DNA from: Membranipora membranacea
Lineage: Eukaryota; Bryozoa; Gymnolaemata; Cheilostomatida; Membraniporidae
Assembly: GCA_914767715.1 (NCBI GenBank)
Contig: OU612066.1
Span: 8,621,001-8,685,000 of the forward strand
Direction of reading: 5' to 3'
DNA length: 64,000 bases
Shown: one piece after another, positions 10,709-24,300 of the stretch
How positions within the stretch are numbered: the stretch's first letter is position 1
Layout: every line of letters begins with the position of its first letter
The notes under the pieces: generated by a model
Told to the model about the DNA's origin: nothing
What the model saw: only the letters and a program-made list of their open reading frames with translations
Databases searched by the model: none
Translations under genes and position numbers: made by a program

Positions 10709-13700
10709 ATGGTTCACGGAAGTAACAATTCTGAGAAATTCTACGGATTGGTAAGCAGTTGACAGGCTATATTTCACTATTTTGTTCAGCATAAACACTG
10801 CAAACCACATTTTCATAATATCGATAAAATATGAGTATCAATGATATCAGAAGCTGATTTTTATCTCACATGTGGCCATGAGAATCATATATCATACTCT
10901 CTTATCAAACATAACCTTATATTTATTTCTTTTTACACAATAAAATAACAAGATAATGTTGTTTGATTATAGAAACCAGTCGATATGATGACTCTAGATG
11001 GCCCTACATGTGAGGAGAGATTTTACTTGGACAACACCTGGAAGCCCCAGGCTGCCTCACCAGCCCCCTCAAGCAGCAGTAGTGTAGGCTCCTCAGAAGT
11101 GACTGCCGATGCCGAACAAACATGGAGACGCACCAGCTCAGCAAGCGACACAACTGCCTACGAGGAAAACAGTAGTAGCATGTGGACTGCCCCTGCTATG
11201 CAGGCTAACAATGGGGTGTATGGCGGGGCCCCTGGTTATCCGAACATGAGCGGCTTTCCCTCCCCAGGCTCTGATGGTAAGTTCTCATCTAGATAACAAG
11301 CTCTATATTTCATAAAATCCACCTTTAATATAGTAGGACCCTAAATGTGAAGGCAAAATATTATTTGTGGCAATGTTAATGTTTAGGGTATAACACCATC
11401 ATAGCAAGTAAAGGCTTGAGGTAGCAAAATTCATAATAATTCATACCAGCACAGGAGTGAGGTTTTCATAGAAGGGCCTGCCATATGGTCACCTAAAAAC
11501 TTTCGTTAAAGCTGTGGTCAAATTTTTGTTTATTCCATAATTTGCACGTCATTTTGTCAACTACCCGAAAATGGGCTGACAGCGATGACAATGGTAGCAG
11601 CGTGTGCTCCTCAGAGCATTATGCTGGCTATTTCTCCATCAACACAACGCTACCAGACATGTGCTGGGTGCATAGAAATAGAGCCCAATAGGAACCTGAG
11701 CCGCTCTTAGGAGTCGCTCCATTTTTCGTGAATCTCCTGTATATAAGAAATCAGTGGTAGGGATTTGTTCAAGAATGATTTAGAATGAACTTAATGGGCT
11801 AGCTAAAAAACATAACATAACAAGCTATAAATCCCTACCACTGATGGCGGCAACCAGTAATAACGAAAACCGCAAAAACCGAGTAGGCATCTATTTATCG
11901 ATGTCTATGGCTGGGTGTAAATAATAATAAGTGAGATAATTCTGATGGCGGTTTTGCTAATGAGGGGGCTTTAGATTATCCCATTGAAAGAAAATAAGGA
12001 AACAGATAAAAATCTGCTGTCTCTATTCTGCAATAAAACTGCAGGTACCTTTTGATGAATATTACCAGTTGCGTTATGTAACCAGACCTTTGGCGTTGTG
12101 TTTCTGCAGGTGGTGCGGGATGGAAAGAGAAACCTATTGAGCAGTGGTCTGTGGAAGATGTGACCTTGTGGATCTGCTCTCTCATGCACAACCAGTCTCA
12201 GACATCCTACGCTCAGAACATCAATGTCTTCCCGTACCTGAGCTTACGCGGTGTCGACTTGCTACAGATGTCCAGCACAGACATGCAGACTATGGATCCC
12301 GACAGTGGTGGCTTTGTCTTCATGAACCTCCAGAATCTGATGAACAGAGTTGGCTCACCAACTCCCTACAGTCATACCCAGTCACCTACACAAAGCCCTT
12401 ACTCGCCAAACTCAAACTCCGCCAACGTAAGTAAACAGATCGAGAAAATCTTTAGTATCTCTTATATACTTCTATTTTTGGATGGAGTAAAAAATTTAAC
12501 AGCTTGTTTTTGCTCGTAAAAATTTCCAACCTGGGGTATCACGGTTGGGATCTTGAAGATTTAGTTTCCTAATAGTTTTTCCATAAAATACTGGTATTCA
12601 CATAGTAAGTTTTTATTGAACTGATTGTTGCTTTGTTCCTGATGCCACAAATTAGGGGAATTTTAAAAGAACAAATTTTACAAACAATTGAATTCAAAGC
12701 AATCAACAGGTGTATTTAAATCTTGAAAGAAATAGGCATGGATTTTCCATATTTTTAGGGAAAGTTTTGTTCAATTTTCAAGTTATGACTCTTTGATTCA
12801 ATATTGTGCGATCAGGAGACCGGTGACTAACAGTATTAGATTTTAATCTTAACAGGAACAAATGGAGCAGAATGTCAAAGTCATCAAGGAGGAACCTAGA
12901 CCAATACTGGGTGAGTTCTTAGCTCTCATGATCAAATTTGAGAATTGATACTCCTGTGTAACAAATTGTGTCTAATCATTATCTAAACAAGGAACTGTCC
13001 TTGGCTGGCTGCAGAGATTGTATTTTTGACTTCTTGACTAACAAGCCTATCAACTATCAGTAACGATAACTGGTCTGTATCAACATTGAGTCAATCGATC
13101 GGTACTGGTAGATATTATCACAAAAGCACTTCAATGTATTTTTTCTGGCAAGAATATTGAAATCGGTCGCGTTTTTATTGTTATTGTGTCAATTCTGTAG
13201 ATGGTCTTCATTCCATAACTGAGAACATGCCATCCTTCGACCCTAACGAGACATTCCCTGGTATTCTGTCGATGTCCTCTCTCTGGCAGCAGGGCGGTAA
13301 CCTACAGAGCCTACATGGAACGATTCTACCACCTAAACCAGAACAGATCACACCACCATCGACTCCTATCAAACCAGCTGCAGCCCCTGGCTTTGTACAG
13401 CCTACTCCATACCAACAGCATCCTATGATGCACCCACCTCCACACATGTTCCCTGGGTGGGCTCAGTATCCGATGCCACCTTTCATCCCAGCTCACAGTG
13501 ATGGATTCTATCCCCCTGGTAAGTTATACAATTATACATTTGCCTGAATTAGGCAATGAGCATTTGTCTGAACAGTATGACAGGAACAAAATGGTTAGCG
13601 AACTTTAATGGGCAGGCATAGATATTGACACTGACCACCAAATTTTAGGTCTAGGAAGAAATTCACTTTCCGCCAAAACAAACCATTTCCTTATTTTTGA

Positions 13701-15290
13701 ACATTTTAGTCACACAGTGTATTTAAATGTATTTTAAAGATGAAATAACAGGTCTGCAAAAACAACTTAGTTTTTATACTAATAATGAGTCAACCTAATA
13801 AATTTTCCTAGAAATAGAATGAGTGTTTTTAGTCCACTAACTGTCTGCAGATAATTTTATTTTGTGTCAGATCAACAAACAATCTTTTGAGACACTAAAA
13901 GTCATCATCAGCGGTGTGTTTTTATCGGGACCTGATGTAAACAAATTCAGTGACGGGTACAGTGTGTTTTTCATGCTGCACAGCGTACTCGCTGATAACA
14001 ACATTTAGTTGTTGTTCCTGGTGTTTACTCCTCAAAAAAGAACCTCAACCCATCTTGAGTTTTATTCAAAATTGACTCTCAGTCTAAATGGTGTGAGTCA
14101 CCTAGTTCCTTATAGAGACCCATTACATGCGTAAACTGTATTACAAAAGATGCTATGAATAACCGTTTAATCATCACAAAATGCGATTTGGCTGGATAAC
14201 CGGCATGCGTTTCCATGGCAATAAACCTAAGTCAAACTCTTATCCCACGTAGGATTATAATAATTTAAGGTGAAGCGGTACAATGCTTTGCCAGGCACAA
14301 ACCAGCTGCGTGGCTCCTTCAAACTCCAGTCTAGCAAGACTAGAAGAAGGGAAAAAAGCCTAAAGCTGTGTTCTCATTGGTCGTGTGATCAGCTATTATC
14401 TTTTGGCTTTTTGACAAAAAATTTGTCAAAAAGGCGATTGACCTAACAACGTACCTGTTGATAAAAGTCGCTGATGCTTACAATAGACAGTGAACTTTCA
14501 TATTTTCCTATTTGCTGCTTACAATGAAGTTTCTGTAAACTCTTCCTCAACTTTAAATTTCAAAATTTACTTTTTGTTTTAGGTACAGGAGGAAACCACT
14601 TGTGGGAGTTTATCCGTGACCTACTATTTGATAGCCGGTACAACCCCTCACTTATCAAATGGGAGGACCGCGAGGAAGGCATCTTCAAATTTGTCAAGTC
14701 TGATCAGGTAGCCAAGCTTTGGGGCAAGAAGAAAAACAACAATGCTATGACATACGAGAAACTATCAAGAGCTATGAGGTGGGTACTTTGTTTGGATGTC
14801 CAAGTTACATGGTTGTCTTTGCCATTCATATAAGCCTGAAATCAGATAAATTATTAAATTAATTCGACTGCAAATCTGCCTTAATGGATTTGGCCTAGAA
14901 AGTTGAGTCATTTTCATAATAGATCATTGTTGCCAATGTCGTTTTTCACAACTCAATCACTGTTAAGCCGACCACAAACTTGGCTTTGAGATACGTTCTT
15001 CCTTACTTTGGCTGGTACCAAATACTTTAAAAGTTCTGCTCTCGTTTTTTTATTTGATCCTCTCATCCCTCAAAATATCAGTTGTTGAGTGAATGGAATG
15101 TATATTGCGCAATAATAACAATGTCACAATTCATCAAACTTCTAATTGAAGTGCTTAGATGTGTCATCGCTTTAACATCCCTTTATCTGTTTGCTTTAGA
15201 TATTACTACAGAAGGAAAATTCTGGAGAGAATTGATGGAAGGCGACTGGTTTACAAGTTTGGCTCGATGGCCACTGGATGGAAAGCTTAG
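10709..15290 (+). CDS. ETS transcription factor, ESE/ELF3-ELF5-EHF type, with Pointed and ETS domains
   Basis: Seven coding exons: 10709-10750, 10973-11276, 12110-12426, 12856-12910, 13201-13518, 14583-14778 and 15200-15290. All have GT-AG introns and joining phases, giving 440 aa. A Ser-rich N-terminal region is followed by a Pointed/SAM domain at about residues 125-195 (IEQWSVEDVTLWI) and a lone SUMO consensus IKEE at Lys232 in a 55-nt exon. A Pro/Gln-rich linker then leads to a C-terminal ETS winged helix at about 350-433 (HLWEFIRDLL; MTYEKLSRAMR; RYYYRRKILERIDGRRLVYK). The ETS domain sitting at the extreme C-terminus and the KFG...GWK ending match vertebrate ELF3/EHF/ELF5, which regulate epithelial genes. 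The ATG is the first in a short exon with a clean donor. Expected role: nuclear DNA-binding regulator at GGAA sites. The exact orthologue is uncertain, so no symbol is given. Confidence 0.94.
11750..11845. repeat. Inverted repeat, 17-bp perfect arms, in ETS intron 2
   Basis: ATCAGTGGTAGGGATTT at 11750-11766 is exactly complementary to 11829-11845, separated by about 62 bases. This is probably a small foldback element; no flanking duplication is seen. Confidence 0.6.
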
Positions 15291-18200
15291 GCTGACCAAC
15301 CCTCTTTCTTTTTCAAAACAAAATCTCCCAGTTAGGGTATGATTATCCTGTAATGCCCGTTTTAGGGCAAACAATTATGTTTAGCAACTATATATACAAT
15401 ACAATACAATATATATCTTATTTTATTTTATTCATATTCCTCTTAATATATTAAACTATGAATATTCTATATAAATTTTCAAAGCAATATATTTATACAT
15501 ATATAAATATCATTGTAGTCACTTTGATATCAACCATTCTCAAATGGTTTAATTCAAGAGAATTTTCTTCCCTTTCAAAAATGTCGGACCTATGTTTTTG
15601 AGTTATTTGGACCAATCATAAGAAAGGGTATCCTTTTTGATTTTGCAACATTTCTAGGTATAGTTATGCCAAAAAGTTTTTCATACCTACCAAGTTTACA
15701 TTGTCATCTGAGCAAAATATTTTTCCCAGTTTCTATATTTTTGAACTAATTTTATTTCGCCGCTGTTTTTATCTTCAAGGTGGTGGATATTTTAAACATT
15801 TTTTTGGATATTTAACTGGATAATAATCCGGGTTTTAGATGAATATTTTTAAGACTTCTCATAACTTATCTGCATTAAGTTCTAGTAATCTTAGCCAATA
15901 TAGTTTATTTTAGTAACCAATGAAATTAAAAAGTCATCTTTGCTTCTATGGCTGTGTTTGAAGGAGAATAAAATATCAATATATCAAAATAAAATACTAT
16001 ATTATCATGACATACTGACAGTTAAAGTGGTCAATCATTCTATAGCTAATCTCATAGGATTTCATGGCAAATCATACCATAGATGTGACACCGAAGCTTT
16101 TGAAGAATCTAACAGTGGCTCAAGATCCGGGTATACAGGAGACCAGATTTTTTGGTGATATTGAATAAGTTTATCAGGTGAAAAACTACACTAGGAAAAA
16201 TTGGCTCATAGCTTTTTACCATGATAATTCAAGTGAATACTGCCCAAAGACCAAAAACGCTATCTTATTGTCATTGCTGAGATGAGCAAGACCTGGCATA
16301 GCAGATTTCTTGTTACCTAATCACTTACTAGCCTTTTCACTCGGCACTCATTTTGTTTGGGTGGCTGCATGACAAGGCCAATAACTCACTGCTTGATGCT
16401 TAATTCACTCAGTGAATGTTCTGGAAACAAATTTCCTTTTGGTGTGACAAAACTAGAGAGTAGTCTGAGCGATGTGGTTGGAAGCAACTCACTTGCGCAA
16501 ATTGAAAGAGTCCCCTGGCTCACCATTTTTTCTCTGAGAGCAAATTATGTATCCCAAGATAGATTTATTGAAAAATCATGAAGTGCATATACCTATATGA
16601 AATTTAAGTTACATATCTCACGTCAAGTTATATGATGGTGCTCTATATTACTATTTTGATGGTCTATAAGACTTCGTCCGAGAAGATCGAACAAACTGTT
16701 TTCGATGTTACAATGTTTCAGATGTATCTTTGATGTGACATTATGCAATGTCATGAGATTTTTACCACCATATATTAACTGAAGTCAACCAATCGATATC
16801 CCAGTCATAGCTCCTCGATGTAGAGGACAAAAGTACATTTAATAGCGCTTCCTTTTATGCCAATGATCCAGCACCTTTATAATATATATAACTAGGACAT
16901 TGTTCTTATGGACGACATTTATGACACTTTTAGTGGCAATGGGGCCTTTCTGCCAGGTGTTGCTTTAAGTGTGTTAGTGTGTCACGCGGGCACTTTTTTT
17001 GAATCGGCCATGTGAAAAGGCTAGGGTGATGCGTATCAAAGTCAACAGGAGTTATTAGCTCCTGTACAATGGTAGGACGACACCCAACTTAACTTAATCC
17101 GAAAGTCGATACTCACCGGTAGGTTTAAGGGTATGCATTATTGTTTTATTGGTTTTTAGTATTATTGTGAATTGGCTCTGATTGGCTGATGGATTCAGTT
17201 CAGAGCCAATACATTGGCTAGATATGCATATAGGTCAATTTAAATTCATAAATAACTTAATAAGACATAGTATATAGGAGATAAGTAGCTTAATTCAGTG
17301 CCTCCCCCTCCAGTGTAGAAGCTGCCTGAAAATTCAGGGTAACTTGATATGATACGTAGCTCTCTTCGAACTAAGGAAAATATTTGAATGTAGGAATATT
17401 AAGAATTACCATTTCAGGTCAACTGATATAAGGTGTGAAAGCAATAAAAAGTGTAGAGAAAAACAAACTGCAACAGACAATGCAAGATAATAGTTGATTT
17501 GATGTTAGTCGGTTTCTCATATGTATATCAGTGGAAATTTTGCCGTGCAAAAATTTCGTTTTTAACCGGCGTAACGGCATTAACAATCATAACAGCGTGT
17601 TCTCAAGCAGGTATCTTGGAGGCTGTCTCTCATTGTGAACGATATTTAGGAGAGGTACAACTGACATTGCTGGCACCATTCCAGTCTTCAGAAATAGGCA
17701 CCAAAAACTTTTGTCAACTCACGTTGTTACGACAAGTCTGATGGACTTTCAAAACCACTGATTTAATAAATTTACAATTTTGCCAAGTTGTCTCATGAAC
17801 AAGCATTGACAGTAACCAATGCTCCTGAGTCTGAATTATTGCTTAGAGTGTTTTTAACATTCAATACCTGAGTTTTCTGAGAGAAACCGAGCCACCTAGC
17901 ATAAACTTGTTCTCTCGGGTTGCAAAGGGATATTGCCTCAAAGCTGACTATTGAAGTATCCTCTGCTACCAGAGGGAAATTTTTTTATTTAGGTTTCACC
18001 CTGCTGACTAGTTGAGAGTTGAGACTCCTGTCTGTTCAATAACCTGACCAAAATTATAGCGAAACTAGATGAAATTAAAAGTTGTCCTCTCTTTTTGAAT
18101 CACAGCAGGCTGAGAAGTGTCACACTACTAGGTAAACTTTTATTTTAGTTATCAGCCTGCTGTTTATAAGCTCGGCTTAAATATATGACCTTGACAGTTA

Positions 18201-18355
18201 GTAAATGATGAAAGAGAAACCAGAAGTAGGCTGGGTAGATTTGTAATTCATAAACACCAACCATCCCTGGCCTTCTTGTTGCAGAAGTATGACTGCCTTG
18301 GATTAGGCTTGCTATAAGGACTTACTCAACAGTGTTAAGAGTTGGATTCTATAAA
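15291..18355. other. Spacer between the ETS and DOCK genes
   Basis: The first part is the ETS 3' UTR; a possible AATAAA lies at 15967-15972. The rest is AT-rich and shows no exon chain that I can support on either strand. Open frames of 60-80 codons have no recognisable motif. The final few hundred bases presumably hold the DOCK promoter and leader. Confidence 0.5.
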
Positions 18356-21300
18356 ATGACTGGTTGGAGGGAATTCAAGCAGCTTGGTGTTGGTGAGTTA
18401 CAAAAAAATAATCATCATCTTCTATTATTTATTAACTAACTACTACGTAACCTAGTCTAATAGTCATTATTACAATACTTATAGGTACCCAACAGCCAGT
18501 CCAATGAGTTTGACAGAATAAATCAAAATTCTTTCTACCTTTCTCTTTACATATACTGCTGTTAATTGTTGTTTATGAGTTACTTGCTGCATATATTATA
18601 TATAATATATATGGTCACAACACTGTTCATATTTATATAATATAAATGCATTACATTATTTTTAAGTAGGAATAGTTGGAGTGGCTATATAAGTTTGTTT
18701 GTGGAACTGGTAATCAATCACTAGTGTCTAGGTCTAGGGAAGCTTATGTTGGCATATTAAAGTTTGTCATGACTTGTCAATGTCTAGACAAACAGCATCA
18801 CAGCATCACCCTGTTACTCCACACATAGCATGTTGGGCATCAGCATCCTTCAATGAGTGAAACCCTGGAAAAGTATGATGACAACGGTTCTACAGTAGGA
18901 CTCACCTAGGTCTATAGCGCCTTAGGTAATTGGGCCTAGGCCTATATTAGAATTAACCAACTACACTCCATGCGGTGCAGTGTACTATCTAGAGCAGGGG
19001 TGCCCATCCTTTTCATTGAGGGGTCCGCATCCACATATTGCAATGTTCCTGGGGGCCCGCAACCTCGCCATAAATCAAACATTCATAATGGGCGTGCAGT
19101 ATTTTCATCTCTGCAGGTGGGAATTTTATTTATTGGAGCTCACTCAAATGCAATGGTTGGGGAATTACAAAATACTGTGACTAGATGTAGAGCGTTCCTT
19201 ATTATTGTACAAATGAGGAATGTAATAAATAAAGGGGTGAAGATTGTTTTCGCGACTACGCGATTTTCTCGGTCGGGTCGAGGGCCGCATATAATTGGGT
19301 CAGGGGGGCGCATGCGGCCCCAGGGCCACTCGTTGGGCAGGCCTGATCTAGAGGCTCTATTTGACCTTCGTTCTGAAATCACTAATCCCCAACTCCATGC
19401 AAAATAATTATAGTGAAAAAAGCTCAATAAGTGCAGACATTATTGTGGCATGTTAATTGAGATGACTGCTGGTTCTCCTTATAAAGTGGTCTTACTAGAG
19501 GAATACCTCGGGAGGGCATACTGTGGTGATAAATAACAGGCAAGGATCCAAAACAACAGTAAACTACCTTGACTGAGACATGATACCTGTTGTTCGTAGT
19601 TATCACCCTACAAGGGCATAGTTGATTTCTCGGGACATAGTCTTGGATGATGCTAGTCTCGGCAAAATGCATTTTAGCCTAGTTATAAATCCATATTTAT
19701 TATGATTCTTAGCGCAAATTCTATTCCAAGAATGCTATGACATTTTTGGGGTGATTTTGTAATCTTTCCAATTTATTCTACACTGCTTGAACTATAGGCT
19801 GCTGATTGTATCACAACCACAGTTCCATATTATGTGCCTGACTTGCCAGTGAATCCATGTAACTTTTATCATTGATTTCTTTCTCCAGCCGTATGCCACT
19901 ACAGACCCGATGAAAAGGAACAGTACCACATGCCGATATGTGTTGGAGATACCATTCATATAGTAGAGCAAGACACAGGTTAGTGATATTTGATCTTATT
20001 AAATGCCATCCGAGCTTGACAAGCCTTGTAACTGTACAGCGGCAATGGTAGGTTGATTAGGGAAACCGCGTGTGATGTGATTGCGCCACAAAATATCAGA
20101 ATCATTGAACAACAAACATAACATCCTCCCCACACGGACACATTGTTGTTGTCATTATACTGGTATTACTTTCACAGAGGTCTAACTCGTTGGGACAAGG
20201 CTGTACATAATCACATATAGTTTGGCAAAATATGAAGGAAGTTGCAGAAAACTAGGCACTAAATTCCGTCTTGACTATAACCTTTGCTACGCACACATTT
20301 GATTGCTGATGGTTTTGCCCCGCAAGCTGTGGTTGCACTTAAGTATGCATGTCATTCCGCAAATTTCAAATTATAGGCCTTGTCCAGTGATACACTTGAC
20401 TGTAATTTGGAACAATTTCACTAAAGCTCATGATTAGTATCACACAGTCACTTTAAGACACATAATTCATGTAACAGGAGCCAAGTCTGACCCTTCTGCG
20501 GTGCTTTGAGGGTTGGGGCCTTGCATAGAGCATGGATTATTACAACTACTTGTGATTTATGACTCCACCGTCCATTCTTGCACCAGTTTCCAAGCTTAAT
20601 CTGTGGATAAGCTTATGTTTGGCTGTAGTAGCCATAGTAGGAAGGTGTATATTAACTAGTGGCCTGAGCGCAAACGATTCCAATCAACCCTTTTGCACAA
20701 TGAGAGGGAGAGTGAGTTCCAGTCAAGCTTGGTGATGGTTTTGGTTAGAGGGAAGTTGTGACTGTACTAGATAGCATGTACTAACTCTGCTGTTACTCCT
20801 GAAGTCAAACCTGAAATGAGATTCTTATCTACCACGGCTATCTCTTTTTGTGCAGCTATCTCACTTTGTGGTATTGTGGTCATTATTTTTATCTAATTTG
20901 GTCTAGACATTAATGGTCCTGGTCATTCGACTTTCTCCCCTGTATTCAAACATTATGTTCCCATTTGAAGGCTTTTCTTATACAAAGAACTTCTGGAAGA
21001 GTGCTGATATAAACCCAACTTTTATCTCTAAAGAAGTTTGCTGGTGGATTCTGTGCCTGAACTAACTCTATCTAAAGATCTTACCGTTCATGCGCTATTG
21101 ATCTTGGCACATATTAAGGAATCTATTTTGTGTTATTTTGCACTATACACAGAAGGAATGCAACAGATATAGGTCTTCATGTACACTTATAACAAAAAAT
21201 ATTAGTAGCCTGTTGCATGCAGGCTTACAAGATTACATAAACACTTGTCCTGTTTTTACACGAGAATGAATCACAATCTAGTTTTAGAAATTTGTGAGTT

Positions 21301-24300
21301 GTATAATAATCATCATGGCTTTGTTCCCTCAGCTGTGTAATGAATGACTAATGGTACTGGGTTACTCAGCTATGTGTGTCAATACCAACAATATTTACAT
21401 CGATGACTGATTCTATCATGTGTCTTGAGTATTGACTTTTCTTATTGATAGAGGTCTGGTTTTCAGGTTTTTCATAATTTATTACATACTGCTCAGATTA
21501 TAATTGACAGAACATCTGTTAGTTTTTCTCAGTCTAAACTTTGATTGGCTCAGATCAGGGCTATACTGAATTATGCTGACCGCTGCAAGCTGAGATTGTG
21601 TAATGGGCTTAGCGGGAACTTCTGGCTTGTAAAATGTAGGGCGAAAGTTACATATGCATAGAGAGTGAAACCAATTTCTAAACCTTTGATGTACAAAGAG
21701 CAGCACCCACTCAAATCCTACCGCTAGGGACCACTGCTGACATTCTGGACAATGTAAAATTTAATATGCAAAGCTATTTCCCACCCATAGGCAGTGTTGC
21801 GCCATGTACAATTTTGCTATTGTGCAAGGATCCCCCACTGCGGGCAAAATCCGAAGTAAATTATGTATCAGACAACCCAGCAGATTATAGCCTATAGAGT
21901 TTATGGAGGGGAGGGTATTGGCAAGGCCAGTCGAAATATGGAGTTGGATCTTGCACATTGATATAAGGTCTCTTACAACTACACACCAAATGTCCCATGG
22001 TATCCTGCGTCATTTTTTGTGTCAGATGGGATTTCGTGGCATATCAGTAACCTTATCTAAGTCATTGTTGCTATGATTTCAGAATGCAAATAATCAGTCA
22101 AGCCTCATATCATAAAGTCCTAGTAGTACTTTACATCCGCTTATTGTTATGATTCAGAACATGCAAGTGAGATTGGATCAGTCTAAATAGAGATAAAGGA
22201 TTATTTGCAATCACATTCATTTTAGCTAGGCCTATGATCCTCATATCCACTATCCCTCGATAGATGCCAATGATTGGTCCCAGTTGCTGCTATAAATGTG
22301 CAGAACACTCTTGACTGATTGAATGATGCAGCATGGGATAGGGCGCCTTGAAGGATGAAGCATGTGCAAAGTTCAAAATCCTGGCTCCGCAACTTAGCAG
22401 ACTTCCTTTAGCTTTGAATGTAATCCTGGTACATTCATACTATTTTCGCTATAATGCTGCTTGACGCTGAAAAGCTCCAGTTTATAGCACCTCAACCAAT
22501 AATGCCTGGATGAGAGGAGTCCAATTAATTAATCACAGGAACTCAATGAGGAAGTCGGCTGTGAATACTCTGAATAAGTTTGGAATAATATTTTGAAAGC
22601 GCTTTGCAAAATACATCTTTCCTTTGACTTGTTTGTCATTACCAATACCATAACACAGTGTATCACACTGTTTAAGGTGTTGGTGTTGTACTTCTGATGG
22701 AACAGTCTTGTTATGCCAGTTATTAATAGACCCAACCTTGAAACGTAGAGAGCCACAGCTTCGATCATGCCCTTGTCAGCATTTTGACCTTAGTTGTGCA
22801 CAAAAATGATACTATACAGTATTTTGCAATTGTAGACCATAGTCCATATGTTGTAGACTCTCCAAATACCATGAGGAATTGACCTAAGGACAAAGGTTGC
22901 ACAAATATGTTTGTTGTTTGTTTGCTTACAGATTGGTACAGAGGATTTCTGGTGCGAGATCGGACTATCAAAGGAATCGTGCCGAAGAAATATGTACACA
23001 TCAAGGAGTTTACTCCTATGAAGATCGGGTAAGTGTGTGGAATGAAGTGTAGGCCTGAGAGTGGTCCGTTCTCCAGGGAGTTAGGACAATGAACCTGCTG
23101 GTTGTTAGATAACCAGTGCACTATAACAATGGTAGAAAGTAGGGGGTACCAGCATACCCTCTCAAATTAGTAACCAAAAAGCCACTCAAAACTTAGTGTA
23201 TTATTGAAGCTAGGTGTAATACTCAGCATGCCTACCCTTGATATGGTACATTTAGGTTGATAGTTTGACTTTTAGTAGGTGTTTTGGTGTCATTTGTCTA
23301 CAAAATGCCAAAGGCTCTCATTTATCAGATAAATGTGGTCATGAGCTCATATGGATAAGATTTATATCTGGTTTAATCACCACTCACCATCACATTGTGA
23401 TAGTGATGCAGAATGCCAATATATTGCATGCCGATATGCAGAATACACTACCTACAGAAAACATCCATACTATCTATACGCTACACGGAATGGAAATATA
23501 GAATGCACTGTCCACAGAAAACATGCCTATACAGAATGCCAATATATGCCAATATATTGTATCTAGGCTCTTGCTATGTCAAAATTCTGTATTGTTTCTG
23601 AGCCATGGAACTCATGCTGTATCGTTGCAGCTCTTGACATTGCCTGATTGGTAATCTCTATGTCCTGTTTTCGTTGAGAATCTGTTTTATAGAGCCAGGA
23701 TGAGTCGCGTCAGATATACAATGCTGCACAATGTACTTGGTGCACAGTAAGCAAGCCTGGGTTATCCTTTACCACTATAAATGTAACCTACCATTTCTGC
23801 GCCTGTTTCTTCTCATTTGATCTGGACATTATTGCCATAGGCCTTCCTTTCCAGCCTACTTACACATCTGCATGATGCAAAGACACTCTTCTCAATGTTA
23901 TTCATAGACATATAAATACTATTAAAGTATTATTTATAAGTCTTTGATGTTATCCCCTCCTATCCCTGAACATGACAATCCTCAACAATTTTTGGAGGAT
24001 AAGATTGCATCACATGATGTGCATGGTCTCTGGGTTGACCTGTCGTCAAAATTTCATGGGCCTTATTGCAGTGATTAGCAACTATCATGAACCTATAGAG
24101 GAGCAATAGCTTTTTTGTTATGCCAAAGATTTTATCACTTTATAGTCTGATGTTTAAGAAAAGTTTCTATTTTTTGAGATATTTGAAAATGTTTTGGCCT
24201 ATTTTAGTAAGCGACTAACATTTTTTTATGAAACATTATTATTTTCAAGTTGTTATGCGAAGGGAGCAAGATCATGAAATCCCCGCGCAATACAGTTGGG

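Noticed and set aside
18970-19407. 145-codon frame across the hAT element
   Set aside because: It spans both target duplications and the element's GC-rich interior; no transposase motif.
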